A program made the position numbers and the translations under genes. 64,000 nt of DNA from SHZI01 sp031409515. GTDB lineage: Bacteria > Pseudomonadota > Gammaproteobacteria > Steroidobacterales > GCA-2729495. The notes below the pieces were generated by a model. It had not been told where the DNA came from. It saw only the letters and a program-made list of their open reading frames with translations, and did not search any database. Where the stretch lies: the NCBI GenBank assembly GCA_031409515.1, contig JANNXJ010000006.1, positions 1-64,000 on the forward strand. The letters run 5' to 3'. Shown piece after piece: positions 7,983-17,389 of the stretch; position 1 is the first letter of the stretch; the number at the start of each line of letters is the position of its first letter.

Positions 7983-9482
7983 CTAACGGGGGCTGACTGC
8001 CGGCGAGTCGGCGCGACTCTGCCAGGTGAGGTCCAGCTGTTTGGCAGCCCGCACGTCGTCGAGGCGCCGGACAGGCATGGTCCGCGGGGCGCTCTTCACC
8101 TCTGCGGCGTCCTTGAAGGCCAGATCGCGAATCTCGATGAGTGCCTGGGCAAAGGCGTCCAGCTCCTGCCGGGCTTCGCTCTCCGTTGGCTCAATCAGCA
8201 GGCACTCGGGGACCAGCATCGGAAAGTAGGTGGTGGGGGCGTGAAAGCCCTTGTCGAGCAAGGCCTTCGCAAAATCCATGGCAGAGACGCCGGTATCCCG
8301 CGTCACGTCCTTCAGCGAGATGATGAACTCGTGACTCGCACGACGCTGGGGAAACGCGGGGGTGAAGCCGGCGGCGGCCAGGCGCTTCATCAGGTAGTTG
8401 GCGTTCAGCGTCGCATAGCCGGAGACGCGGCGCATGCCCTCGGCGCCCAGCAGCCGCATATACACGTAAGCCCGGAGCAGAATGCCGGCGTTACCCATGA
8501 AACCGGAGAGCCGGCCGATACTCCGGGGCCGCTCGGCTTCAGCCAGCCAGCGGTACTCGTGGCCACCGGCGCCGTCCCGGCGACCGACGATCGGGATGGG
8601 CAGAAATGGTTCGAGCCGGTCGTTTACTGCAACGATGCCCGCCCCCGGTCCCCCGCCGCCGTGGGGCGTGGAAAAGGTCTTGTGCAGGTTGATGTGGACG
8701 ACGTCGAAACCCATTGCGGCAGGCAGCGTCCGGCCGAGAATCGCATTCAGGTTGGCGCCGTCGTAGTACAGCAGGCCGCCGGCGCCGTGCACGACCTCGG
8801 CAATCTCGGCGATCCGCCGCTCGAAAACGCCGAGCGTGGAAGGATTCGTGAGCATGATGCCCGCCGTCCGCGGGCCGACTACCTGGCGCAGGGCAGCAAG
8901 GTCCACGTCACCGTCGGGGCCGGTGGGAATCTCCACCACGTCGCAGCCACACATCGTGGCAGTCGCCGGGTTCGTGCCATGGGCGGCATCCGGCACGATG
9001 ATCTGGTCCCGGGCCGTGTCGCCCCGCGACTGGTGATAAGCCCGGATCATCGCGACGCCGGCAAACTCACCCTGGGCTCCCGCCATGGGCGTGAGTGACA
9101 CACCGCTCATGCCGGTGGCCGCCTTCAGCATCTCCTGGAGGTCGAAGAGGCACTCGAGAAAGCCCTGGGCATGAGCCTCGGGTTCGAGCGGGTGCCGATC
9201 GAGGAAGCCCGGCAGCATGGCCAGCTTGTTGGCGGCCCGCGGGTTGTACTTCATCGTGCAGGAACCCAGCGGGTAGAAGTGCGTATCGATCGAGAAGTTG
9301 AGCTGGGAAAGCCGCGTGAAGTGGCGGACCACCTGCAGCTCGGACACTTCCGGCAGGGGCGGCGGTGTGCGCCGGAGCAGTGCTGCCGGCAGGTCGTCCG
9401 TGGCCGCGGCGACGGCAGGCGCCTGGGACGGGGCGCGACGCCCGGGACGGCCCTGGTCGAAGATGAGGGGTTCACGCATCAC
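7983..9482 (-). CDS. gcvPB: glycine dehydrogenase (decarboxylating) subunit 2
   Basis: The C-terminal half of the split P-protein of the glycine cleavage system (499 residues). With GcvPA it decarboxylates glycine and transfers the aminomethyl group to lipoylated GcvH. The PLP-binding lysine is K268 in HINLHKTFSTPHGGGG. The conserved HFYPLGSCTMKYNP segment is at 68-81 and AHGTNPA at 167-173. The start overlaps the gcvPA stop by four bases (ATGA), indicating translational coupling and equal dosage of the two subunits. Split P-proteins occur in several bacterial groups, whereas E. coli has one fused chain. Confidence 0.96.
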   Translation of the reverse strand: MMREPLIFDQGRPGRRAPSQAPAVAAATDDLPAALLRRTPPPLPEVSELQVVRHFTRLSQLNFSIDTHFYPLGSCTMKYNPRAANKLAMLPGFLDRHPLEPEAHAQGFLECLFDLQEMLKAATGMSGVSLTPMAGAQGEFAGVAMIRAYHQSRGDTARDQIIVPDAAHGTNPATATMCGCDVVEIPTGPDGDVDLAALRQVVGPRTAGIMLTNPSTLGVFERRIAEIAEVVHGAGGLLYYDGANLNAILGRTLPAAMGFDVVHINLHKTFSTPHGGGGPGAGIVAVNDRLEPFLPIPIVGRRDGAGGHEYRWLAEAERPRSIGRLSGFMGNAGILLRAYVYMRLLGAEGMRRVSGYATLNANYLMKRLAAAGFTPAFPQRRASHEFIISLKDVTRDTGVSAMDFAKALLDKGFHAPTTYFPMLVPECLLIEPTESEARQELDAFAQALIEIRDLAFKDAAEVKSAPRTMPVRRLDDVRAAKQLDLTWQSRADSPAVSPR

Positions 9483-10843
9483 GCCGCCACCGCCACGCCC
9501 AGCACGCCGGCGAGGGCCCGCCGATAGGCGGCAATGTCTTCAGCGGTCCGGAGTTCTGTCGCACAGACCAGCAGCGCGGAACCGAGCTCGGGAAAATCGG
9601 CAGACAGATCGTAGCCACCGAGAATGCCGGCGGCAGCGAGTTGCTGCAGCACCGGCGCAACCGGCCGGGGCAGGGTCAGCACGGCCTCGTGGAAGAAGGG
9701 CGCACTGGGCGCCGTGATGCCGCCAACGCTGGCCAGCGCCCTGACCAGCTCAAGCGTGTTGGCGTGGCACTGGGCAGCGACCCGCCGCAGTCCCTCGCTG
9801 CCCAGCAGGGACAGGTAGATGGTTGCCGCGGTCACCATCAGGCCCTGATTGGTGCAGATGTTCGAGGTGGCCTTGGACCGGCGGATGTGCTGCTCCCGGG
9901 CCTGGAGAGTGAGCGTAAATCCAGGGCGGCCGTCGACGTCCAGAGTGCCGCCCACCAGCCGGCCGGGCATCTGCCGGACCAGGGCCTTGCGGCAGGTGAG
10001 AAAGCCAAAGTAAGGACCACCGGAACTGAGGGGAATACCGAGAGGCTGGCCTTCACCGCAGGCGATGTCTGCCCCCTTCTCACCCCACTCCCCCGGGGGC
10101 TTCAGCAGGGCCAGTGCCGTGGGATTGCACGCCGCGATGACCAGCATGCCCCGGGCGTGGGCCCAGTTGGTGAGTTCGTCGACGGGTTCAAAGCCACCGA
10201 GGAAGTTCGGGTAGGGAATGCAGACCGCGGCAAAGTCCTGACCATCCAGGGTGGCGAGGGCATCCAGGTCGGTGCGTCCAGCCGCTGCCGCCAGTTCCAC
10301 CAGTTCGATGTCCTGGCCAGCCACCAGGGCGCGGGCCACTTTCAGCCAGACCGGGTTCATGTAGCGCGGCACTGCGATCCGGCGCGCCCGCGCCTGCCGG
10401 GCCCCGCGCACGGCCATGAGGCACGCCTCGGCAAAGGCGGTGGCTCCGTCGTAGAGGGACGCGTTGGAAACCTCGAGACCCGTCAGCCCGGCCAGCATGG
10501 ACTGGTATTCGTAGATGAGTTGCAGCGTGCCCTGACTCGCCTCCGCCTGATAAGGCGTGTAGGCGCTATAGAACTCACCCCGGGTGGCTATCTCCCAGAC
10601 GGCCGCCGGAATGTGGTGCTCGTAGGCACCAGCGCCCAGAAAACAGAGCGTCGCCCGGTTGCGGGCCGCACGCTCGCGCATGAGCCGGGTAACAGCGGCC
10701 TCGGACAGACCCACGGGGACTCCGGGCAGGCCGTCCACCCGCAGGGCTGGCGGAATCTCATCGAACAGATCTTCGATGGTGCGGGCACCAATCGCGCCCA
10801 GCATGGCAGCCGTGTCTTCAGTGGTGTGGGGAATGAACGGCAC
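9479..10843 (-). CDS. gcvPA: glycine dehydrogenase (decarboxylating) subunit 1
   Basis: The N-terminal half of the split glycine decarboxylase (454 residues), with the family start MPFIPHTTEDTAAML, the YTPYQAEASQGTLQ block and the conserved SNICTNQGLM motif near residue 340. It forms a heterotetramer with GcvPB, which carries PLP. The gene starts 18 bases after gcvH and overlaps gcvPB by four bases. The set gcvT-gcvH-gcvPA-gcvPB is complete except for the shared lipoamide dehydrogenase (L-protein), which is not in this window. Confidence 0.96.
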   Translation of the reverse strand: MPFIPHTTEDTAAMLGAIGARTIEDLFDEIPPALRVDGLPGVPVGLSEAAVTRLMRERAARNRATLCFLGAGAYEHHIPAAVWEIATRGEFYSAYTPYQAEASQGTLQLIYEYQSMLAGLTGLEVSNASLYDGATAFAEACLMAVRGARQARARRIAVPRYMNPVWLKVARALVAGQDIELVELAAAAGRTDLDALATLDGQDFAAVCIPYPNFLGGFEPVDELTNWAHARGMLVIAACNPTALALLKPPGEWGEKGADIACGEGQPLGIPLSSGGPYFGFLTCRKALVRQMPGRLVGGTLDVDGRPGFTLTLQAREQHIRRSKATSNICTNQGLMVTAATIYLSLLGSEGLRRVAAQCHANTLELVRALASVGGITAPSAPFFHEAVLTLPRPVAPVLQQLAAAGILGGYDLSADFPELGSALLVCATELRTAEDIAAYRRALAGVLGVAVAA

Positions 10844-10861
10844 GAGCGTCCTGTCCTGAAA

Positions 10862-11251
10862 CTAGTCGGCAGCGTCGAGCAACGCGGTATAGGCCGAGGC
10901 GTCGAGCAGCCCGCTCAACTGGGAATCGGCGGCCTGCAGCCGCACCAGCCAGCCCGCGCCGTAGGGATCGGTGTTCACCAGCTCCGGCTCGGCGGTCAGC
11001 GCCGGATTGACGGCGCGCACGGCGCCGGCGAGGGGGGCGTATACGTCCGACGCCGCCTTGGTGGACTCGACAACCGCCATCGCATCGCCCGGCTTGAGGG
11101 TGCGACCGACCTCCGGCAGTTCGACGTAGACCAGCTCGCCCAGCTGCTGCTGGGCATGATCGGTGATGCCGATGACGACGGTGCCGTCGTCTTCCCGGCG
11201 CACCCACTCGTGTTCCTCGGTGTACTGGAGCTGCTTCGGCACACTACTCAT
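10862..11251 (-). CDS. gcvH: glycine cleavage system H protein
   Basis: A 129-residue lipoyl carrier that shuttles the aminomethyl group between the P, T and L proteins. The lipoylated lysine is K65 in VESTKAASDVYAP. The family start YTEEHEWVR is at 10-18. It lies between gcvT (41 bases upstream) and gcvPA (18 bases downstream), consistent with one transcript. Confidence 0.97.
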   Translation of the reverse strand: MSSVPKQLQYTEEHEWVRREDDGTVVIGITDHAQQQLGELVYVELPEVGRTLKPGDAMAVVESTKAASDVYAPLAGAVRAVNPALTAEPELVNTDPYGAGWLVRLQAADSQLSGLLDASAYTALLDAAD

Positions 11252-11292
11252 GGGGTTGGTCTCATGCGGCTGGTCTCATGCAGTGATTCCTG

Positions 11293-12378
11293 TTATTCGA
11301 CGAGTACGCGGCCGTTACGGACGAAGGGCGGGCGAACGATGCGGGCAGCGCGCAGCGCCGACCGAATCTCCACCTGACATAACCCAGTCGCAGCTACCGG
11401 CACCCGGGCCAGAGCGATGGACCGTTCCATGGTGGGGGAAAATCCGCCGCTGGTAATCACTCCGTCACCGGCCGGGGTGAGCACCCGCTGGCCGTGGCGC
11501 ATGATACCGCGATCCTCCAGCAACAGGCCGATCAACTTCTCAGATACGCCTGCTGACTTCTGCAGTTCCAGGGCGCCGCGCCCACGAAACTGCCGGTCGG
11601 CCGGCTCGAAGGCCACGGTCCAGGCGAGGGCCGAGGTGAGCGGGGAAGTGCCGGCATCCATATCCTGCCCGTAGAGGTTCAGGGCCGCCTCCAGACGCAG
11701 CGTGTCCCGCGCGCCAAGTCCGCAGCGCTGCGCCCCGGCAGCGGCCAGCGCCTGCCACAGCGCAAGGCCCGCCGGCTGGGGCAGAACCACCTCAAAACCG
11801 TCTTCACCGGTGTACCCCGTCCGGGCCACGAACACGTCGTCCTGCAGAACAGAGCCAAAGGGCTGCAGCGCCAGCGCCGCAGCTCCGAGCCCAGCGGGCA
11901 GCAGGGGCGCCACCAGCTGGCGCGCGGCCGGCCCCTGGATGGCCAGCATCAGGAGATCGTCCCGATGCCGGAGGACGACATCGTCCCGGTCTGCAATACG
12001 CGCCAGCCAGGCGAGATCCTGCGCCCGGGTTGCGGCATTGACGATGAGCCGGTAGCGATCATCCCCGGTCCAGTAGGCGATGAGATCGTCCACCACACCG
12101 CCAGCGTCATTGAGCATGCAACTGTAGAGCCCCTGGCCGGGCTGCCGCAGCCGGGCAATGTCGTTGGCCAGCAGGCGCCGGAGGAACGCTGTGGCATCGG
12201 GGCCCATGACGTCGACGACCGTCATGTGGGAGACGTCAAAGTAGCCGCAGGCCTGGCGGACAGCGTGATGCTCTGCCAGCGCTGAGCCGTAGTGCAGCGG
12301 CATGTCCCAGCCCCCGAACTCGACGATGCGGGCCCCGGCGGCAACATGCTCGGCGTAAAGCGGTGTCTGGTGTCCCAT
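11293..12378 (-). CDS. gcvT: glycine cleavage system T protein (aminomethyltransferase)
   Basis: A 361-residue tetrahydrofolate-dependent aminomethyltransferase that releases ammonia and forms 5,10-methylene-THF. Recognised by the N-terminal pattern TPLYAEHVAAGARIVEFGGW (about 5-24), the mid-region YTGEDGFEV and GLGARDTLRLEA segments, and the C-terminal GVSEKLIGL barrel domain. The start is only 14 bases after the amidoligase gene, leaving no space for a separate promoter or a glycine riboswitch, so regulation must come from further upstream. Confidence 0.96.
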   Translation of the reverse strand: MGHQTPLYAEHVAAGARIVEFGGWDMPLHYGSALAEHHAVRQACGYFDVSHMTVVDVMGPDATAFLRRLLANDIARLRQPGQGLYSCMLNDAGGVVDDLIAYWTGDDRYRLIVNAATRAQDLAWLARIADRDDVVLRHRDDLLMLAIQGPAARQLVAPLLPAGLGAAALALQPFGSVLQDDVFVARTGYTGEDGFEVVLPQPAGLALWQALAAAGAQRCGLGARDTLRLEAALNLYGQDMDAGTSPLTSALAWTVAFEPADRQFRGRGALELQKSAGVSEKLIGLLLEDRGIMRHGQRVLTPAGDGVITSGGFSPTMERSIALARVPVAATGLCQVEIRSALRAARIVRPPFVRNGRVLVE

Positions 12379-12392
12379 GGTTCTGTATCCGG

Positions 12393-13355
12393 TCAGTTCA
12401 GTGCTGGTGCGGCGGCGGCCAGCGTGTGCATGGCGTAGGCCACGCGTTCTTCCACAGGTGCGCCTGCCGCCTGGCGCTCCACCAGCGCCAGGCGGGAACG
12501 CAGTCCGCAGCGATTGGCAATCTGGATATTGAGGCCCGGCCGGGCATTGAGCTCCAGCAGCATTGGCCCCTTGTCGCGATCAAGCACGATATCGACACCG
12601 AGATAGCCAAGCCCGGTCAGCTCGTAACAGCGGGCCGAGAATTCCAGCAGGTACAACCACTGGGGAAGCTGCAGGCCCGCAATGGCGGCACCAGTATCCG
12701 GGTGTTCCGTCACGGGGGAGTTGCCTATGACCCCGTGGGTGGTGCGGCCTGTGGCCAGATCCAGCCCCGCACCCACCGCGCCCTGGTGCAGATTCGCCTT
12801 GCCGTGGGAACGCCGCGTGGGCAGACGAACCATGGAGAGCACCGGGTAGCCACGAAACACGATGACCCGGATATCGGGGACGCCCCGAAAAGCGTGCTCG
12901 CTAAAGGTGGAATCGAATTTCACACAGTACTCAACGAGCGCCACGTCCCGGTGGCCGCCAAGACTGTACTGCCCGCTGATGATGTTCGACAGGTGATGTT
13001 CGATGTCGTCCTCACCCAGGATCGAACCGTCGACCAGGCGGTACACGTTCCGCTCCTTGACCCGCGCCGAAACCACGAGAATGCCGTCGCCGCCAGAGCC
13101 CTGCGCGGGCTTCACCACGAAATCCCGGTGCGCGGCGACCACCTTCGGCAGCTCCCGCACCTCCCGATGACTGCTGATCACACCATAGAGCTCAGGCACC
13201 GGGAGGCCCGCTGCCATGGCCAGGCGCTTGGTCGAGAGCTTGTCGTCCACCAGTGGATAGAGGCGCCGGGGGTTGTACCGCATGATGTACTCGCAGTTGC
13301 GCTCGTTTAGCCCGAGCACCCCGTTGGCCTGGAGCTTGCGGATCAGTGCCAGCAT
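12393..13355 (-). CDS. RimK-related ATP-grasp amidoligase (alpha-L-glutamate ligase-like)
   Basis: A 320-residue ATP-grasp protein of the RimK-related family (TIGR02291 type). The glycine-rich ATP loop is KPAQGSGGDGI (about 102-112) and the metal-binding end is LLELNARPGLNIQ (about 271-283). Members are predicted to join an amino acid to a carboxylate, but the substrate is unknown. The start overlaps the stop of the inactive-transglutaminase membrane protein by one base; that pairing is a known conserved neighbourhood in proteobacteria and usually also includes a RimB-like zinc protease, which is not adjacent here. The pair sits between ubiI and gcvT, which are direct neighbours in E. coli. 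Confidence 0.88.
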   Translation of the reverse strand: MLALIRKLQANGVLGLNERNCEYIMRYNPRRLYPLVDDKLSTKRLAMAAGLPVPELYGVISSHREVRELPKVVAAHRDFVVKPAQGSGGDGILVVSARVKERNVYRLVDGSILGEDDIEHHLSNIISGQYSLGGHRDVALVEYCVKFDSTFSEHAFRGVPDIRVIVFRGYPVLSMVRLPTRRSHGKANLHQGAVGAGLDLATGRTTHGVIGNSPVTEHPDTGAAIAGLQLPQWLYLLEFSARCYELTGLGYLGVDIVLDRDKGPMLLELNARPGLNIQIANRCGLRSRLALVERQAAGAPVEERVAYAMHTLAAAAPALN

Positions 13356-14887
13356 CAGCGCATGAGAGCAGCAAGAGACTTGAAGCGCACCAGCTCCAGG
13401 AGCCGATAGCCGCTGTAGCGGCCCAGCAGGAGGCAGATCGCAAGCACCCAGAGCAGCAGCTCCGGGAAGACGAAAAACAGATGCTTGAGCAGGTTAATGT
13501 CCATGACGCTGAAACAGATGGCCGCCACGATCAGGCTGCCAACGCCCTGCTGGATCGCCTCGGCCGGGCCGCGCTCTTCCCAGACTATGGACATGCGCTC
13601 GATAGTCATCGTGAGAATGACCATGGGAAAAAGGCCGACGGACAGGCCCATATCCAGGCCGAGTTGATTGGCGACAATGCTGATCAGCGCCATCAGCATC
13701 ACGACGATGATCAGCACGGAGGCCAGCCTCGGCACCAGGAGGAGCCGCAGGTTCTCCATGAAGAAGCGGAACAGCAGGCCGATACTGACCACCAGTGAGA
13801 ACAGGATGACGCCGGCCAGGACCTGGGTCTCGCGGAAGGCCAGAGCAACCAGCACAGGCATGAAGGTGCCGAAGGTCGTGATCCCCACGATATTGCGCAG
13901 GATCACAACCACCAGCGCTCCCAGCGGGATCATCAGCAGCACCGCATACACGGCCTGGGTCTGAATCGGCAAGGAAAAGAGCGAGAAGTCGGCAATCCGG
14001 GACTGCACGGTCTGGGCCCGGCGCTCCGCGACCAGCACGGGATCGGCCTCGTTCCGTTGCACCGAGAAACGGATTTCGGTCGCGCCGCCACCGTCCAGGG
14101 TGTAGAGGGACTCCTCACCCCGCCACCAGGTGAGAAATTTCTCCGGCAGCCCCTGGGCTCCGGTGGCGGGGTCGAAGTACAGCCAGCGATCGCCGTCATG
14201 AACTTCCAGCCAGGGCACCACCCGCGCCTGCCGCTCCCGGTCCACGAGACTGATGCCGCGCATGAGCCGCGCGGGGATCTGGGCCGCCGCCAGTACCGTT
14301 ACCGCCGCCCGGGCGCGGGCGGTCGGATCGGACTCCCCGGCGAGGAGCAGTCCAACGTTCTGGTCCCCGCCAGAATCCGCGAGGCGCTTCAGCAACTCGA
14401 CGGTAAAGGACGCGGGGTCCGCCGACTGGTCCCGCACCTGAGCCACCAGCTGCTGCAGGGCCGTATCCAGCGGCTCACCAAGCACGGGCAATGGCGGGAA
14501 TGGCGGCGTGGTGTCGTTCTCGAACTGGGTCGGGTCCTTGTAGACCACTGCCCGGTAGTAAAGGGTCTGGGGGCCCTTGGCCCGGCGGATGGCCCATTGG
14601 ACCTGCCGCCCCCCCGTGACGTAGCGCGTCGTGAAGCCGAAGCCCCGGGACACGAAGTTCTCATCGAGGATGGCAAAGCCCGGGGTGAGCCCCGGGATAT
14701 GCAGCGTGGCCTTGACCGGCATCGACTTTTCGCCGGCGTCAAACTGGATGGTGGCCTCGACGGTCCAGATACTCGTCTCTTCCTCGGGCAACAGCGGATA
14801 GCCAAGTTCCCGCCACTTGTAGAGGAACAGTGCGCCGCCGATCAGGAAGAGCGCCAGCGCAAAGACCCAGATCTTATAGCCTTGCAT
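13355..14887 (-). CDS. inactive transglutaminase-like domain fused to a multi-TM region
   Basis: With ATG 14887 the protein has 510 residues; the longer open frame was rejected because ATG 14887 gives an N-terminal signal-anchor (about 6-22) and overlaps ubiI by only 14 bases. Residues 30-300 form an exported domain related to transglutaminases but lacking a clear Cys-His-Asp triad. Residues 315-510 contain about seven membrane helices, as in the 7TM_transglut family. These proteins occur together with RimK-like amidoligases and are thought to take part in making or sensing a peptide-like product, but no activity has been shown. The coupling to the downstream ligase (TGATG-type overlap) is seen directly. 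Confidence 0.85.
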   Translation of the reverse strand: MQGYKIWVFALALFLIGGALFLYKWRELGYPLLPEEETSIWTVEATIQFDAGEKSMPVKATLHIPGLTPGFAILDENFVSRGFGFTTRYVTGGRQVQWAIRRAKGPQTLYYRAVVYKDPTQFENDTTPPFPPLPVLGEPLDTALQQLVAQVRDQSADPASFTVELLKRLADSGGDQNVGLLLAGESDPTARARAAVTVLAAAQIPARLMRGISLVDRERQARVVPWLEVHDGDRWLYFDPATGAQGLPEKFLTWWRGEESLYTLDGGGATEIRFSVQRNEADPVLVAERRAQTVQSRIADFSLFSLPIQTQAVYAVLLMIPLGALVVVILRNIVGITTFGTFMPVLVALAFRETQVLAGVILFSLVVSIGLLFRFFMENLRLLLVPRLASVLIIVVMLMALISIVANQLGLDMGLSVGLFPMVILTMTIERMSIVWEERGPAEAIQQGVGSLIVAAICFSVMDINLLKHLFFVFPELLLWVLAICLLLGRYSGYRLLELVRFKSLAALMR

Positions 14888-16127
14888 GGAGCTCCCGATT
14901 TCTGTGCAGGCCCGTCGCCTGGTCTGCCAGGAGACCTTTGATGAGTGGCAGGCGGTCGATGACCCCCAGGCCCGCGGCGGCAAGGCGCGTCAGCAGGTCG
15001 GAGTCGCTGGTGAACACGCGGTGCAGTCCTTCCATCGCCGCCAGGGTCAGAAGATTCTCTCCCTTACGCCGCCGCTCGTAGCGGCGCAGAACCAGGGCGT
15101 CGCCCGGGTCTGCCAGGCGAGTGGCCAGCAGGTGCGCTGCCAGGGTCTCCGCCAGGGCTGCTGCATCGAGCAGGCCCAGATTGATACCCTGCCCGGCCAG
15201 AGGATGAATCTGGTGGGCAGCATCGCCAATCAGTGCAAAGCGGCTGCCAGTGTAACGATGGGTATGGCGCGCAGCCAGCGGCACGGCAAGCCTCCGCGCC
15301 GTTACCCGCAGGGTTCCCAGTACGTTGCCCGTCGCGACGGTGAGGCGCGCTGCGAACTCGTCGTCCGCCAGGGCTGCGAGTTCCCGGGCGTCGGCGGCAG
15401 GGCACGACCACACGACCGAAGAACGTCCGTCAGCCAGCGGCAGCAGGGCGACAGGGCCGCTGGGCGTAAAACACTGCCAGGCTGTGCGCCCGTGGGGCCG
15501 CTCGCTGCTGACATGGGTAACCAGCGCCGACTGCGCGTAGTCATGTCCGGTGGACGGCAACTGCAGCTGCTCCCGAACCCAGGAGTCGGACCCGTCGGCA
15601 CCCACCAGCAGTCTGGTCCGGAGGAGAGCCCCGCCAGTCAGCTCCACGACCATGGCCGAAGCTTCCCGGCGCAATCCAGCCGGTGGGGAATCGGTCAGCA
15701 GCGTGACTGATGCGGCCGCCGACTCCGCGAGGCTGGTCCAGAGACCCAGCCGCAGCCAGTCATGCTCAACAATATGACCAAGCTCCGGCGCGCCGCTGTC
15801 CGCGGCATCGAAGCCGAGGCTGCCGCTGCCGAAGGGCGTACTCCCTGCCTGCCAGACGCGCATGCGCTCGAAGGCGGCCCTGCGGCCCGGGGGCAACACC
15901 TGCCAGGCGCCGGCCGCCGCAAGAATCCCGCGCCCCACCGGAGCAATCGCCACGACCCGCAGGTCAGTGTCTGCATCGGCAGCGAGTAGCCGGGGCGACT
16001 GGGCCTCGAGAACGCCGATACGCAGCCTGGGACGGTGGTTGGCCAGCAAGCTACTGAGCAGGCTCGCGCAGACCAGCCCGGTAACCCCGCCACCGACGAT
16101 CAGCACATCGAAGTCATGCTGAATCAC
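14874..16127 (-). CDS. ubiI: FAD-dependent hydroxylase, UbiI/VisC type
   Basis: A 417-residue flavoprotein monooxygenase of the UbiH/UbiF/VisC family. The FAD-binding GGGVTG is at 12-17, the DG motif (VGADGSDS) lies mid-chain, and the second FAD motif ALIGDAAHQIHPLAGQG is near 285. It is called UbiI (C5 hydroxylation in ubiquinone synthesis) because its position directly after ubiH, in the order ygfB-pepP-ubiH-ubiI, matches E. coli. Sequence alone cannot cleanly separate UbiI from other members, so the assignment relies on synteny. It starts four bases inside ubiH. Confidence 0.88.
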   Translation of the reverse strand: MIQHDFDVLIVGGGVTGLVCASLLSSLLANHRPRLRIGVLEAQSPRLLAADADTDLRVVAIAPVGRGILAAAGAWQVLPPGRRAAFERMRVWQAGSTPFGSGSLGFDAADSGAPELGHIVEHDWLRLGLWTSLAESAAASVTLLTDSPPAGLRREASAMVVELTGGALLRTRLLVGADGSDSWVREQLQLPSTGHDYAQSALVTHVSSERPHGRTAWQCFTPSGPVALLPLADGRSSVVWSCPAADARELAALADDEFAARLTVATGNVLGTLRVTARRLAVPLAARHTHRYTGSRFALIGDAAHQIHPLAGQGINLGLLDAAALAETLAAHLLATRLADPGDALVLRRYERRRKGENLLTLAAMEGLHRVFTSDSDLLTRLAAAGLGVIDRLPLIKGLLADQATGLHRNRELHARL

Positions 16128-17389
16128 AGCGGCAAACCCCGGGCCAGTCGGGTACGCCGGCCGGCAAGGCCCATGGTCTCCCGGGCCAGGAGCCGCTTGG
16201 CACCGGGAACGGTATCGAACAGGAGCAGCCCAAGGCCGCGCAACGGTCCGAGGCTGGTCTGGTCGAACAGGCGCACCAGGCCATCCGTGAAGGCCACCAC
16301 CTTGCGCTGATCCGGCCGGCGCCAGGTCGCATACCGCTCGAGCAGCGCCGCGGCTCCAGGATCCGGCTGAGCACCAGCCTGCCGTGAGTCCTCGGCCAGG
16401 AGTTCGGCCAGGGCAGCAGCGTCGCGTAATCCCAGGTTGTAACCCTGGCCTGCCACCGGGTGGAGGCCATGGGCGGCATTCCCGACCACAGCGACGCGGT
16501 GCCCCGTCACCGCCTCCGCCTCAACGAGCTCCAGCGGATAACAGCTGCGGGCACCGACCTTACGAAACCGCCCCAGACGAAAGCCAAACTCCCGCTGCAG
16601 CAGTTCGAGGAATGCGGGGTCCGGCAGCGCAGACACCGCCTCGGCAAGCGCAGCCCGGCGCGTCAGCACGAAGACATAGCGGCCCTCTCCTGCGGGCAGG
16701 AGGGCGAGCGGGCCGTCGGGAGTGAAGCGCTCGTAGGCCGTGGTGCCCTGGCCAGCGACCAGGCCAGCGCCTGGCCCATCCACGGCCACATTGCCGACGA
16801 TGGCCGTCTGCTCGTAGGGTCTGGTCCGGGCCGCAATGCCCAGCACCTCGCGAAGGGTTGACCGGGCACCGTCAGCGACGACGAGCAGGCGGGTGCGTAC
16901 CGTGCCAGCAACACCGGCCTCGTCGATATGGACGTCGAGCGCGTCGGGGGCTGCTGCGGCGCTGGCGGCCCTGGCCGGCGTGAGAATGGTGACATTGCTG
17001 TAAGCGCCGAGCTCCCGCCACAGGGCGGCGCCGAGCAGCCGGTTCTCGACGACGTAGCCAAGGGCCTCGCCCCCTTCCTCGTCGGCATCGATCACCGTCG
17101 TGCCCAGCCGCCCGCGCTCCGAGACATGAATCCGGCGGATTGGTGCCGCGTGTTCAGCAATCCGGGGCCAGATCCCGAGTGTGCCGAGGATGTGCTGGCT
17201 GCTGCGCGACAGGGCGGTGGTCCGGGCGTCGAAACTCTGCTGCCCCGGACTGCCTGCCGGGATGGCCTCGACGAGGGTTACCCGCAGCGACAGGCGGGCC
17301 AGCGCCACCGCGAGACTGGCGCCGACCATGCCACCACCGGCAATCAGCACGTCGCAACTGGCAGGCACAGGGTCGCCAGGGCCCTTCAT
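16124..17389 (-). CDS. ubiH: 2-octaprenyl-6-methoxyphenyl hydroxylase, UbiH type
   Basis: A 421-residue FAD monooxygenase with GGGMVG (18-23), the VADGARS segment and VAVVGNAAHGLHPVAGQG near residue 300. By synteny it is UbiH, which hydroxylates C1 of the ubiquinone ring, acting with other Ubi proteins at the inner membrane. It overlaps pepP and ubiI by four bases on either side. With ubiI and coq7 it completes the three ring hydroxylation steps within this window. Confidence 0.9.
   Translation of the reverse strand: MKGPGDPVPASCDVLIAGGGMVGASLAVALARLSLRVTLVEAIPAGSPGQQSFDARTTALSRSSQHILGTLGIWPRIAEHAAPIRRIHVSERGRLGTTVIDADEEGGEALGYVVENRLLGAALWRELGAYSNVTILTPARAASAAAAPDALDVHIDEAGVAGTVRTRLLVVADGARSTLREVLGIAARTRPYEQTAIVGNVAVDGPGAGLVAGQGTTAYERFTPDGPLALLPAGEGRYVFVLTRRAALAEAVSALPDPAFLELLQREFGFRLGRFRKVGARSCYPLELVEAEAVTGHRVAVVGNAAHGLHPVAGQGYNLGLRDAAALAELLAEDSRQAGAQPDPGAAALLERYATWRRPDQRKVVAFTDGLVRLFDQTSLGPLRGLGLLLFDTVPGAKRLLARETMGLAGRRTRLARGLPL

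Noticed and set aside
12379..12392. Glycine riboswitch upstream of gcvT
   Set aside because: Only 14 bases separate gcvT from the preceding gene, too short for a riboswitch.
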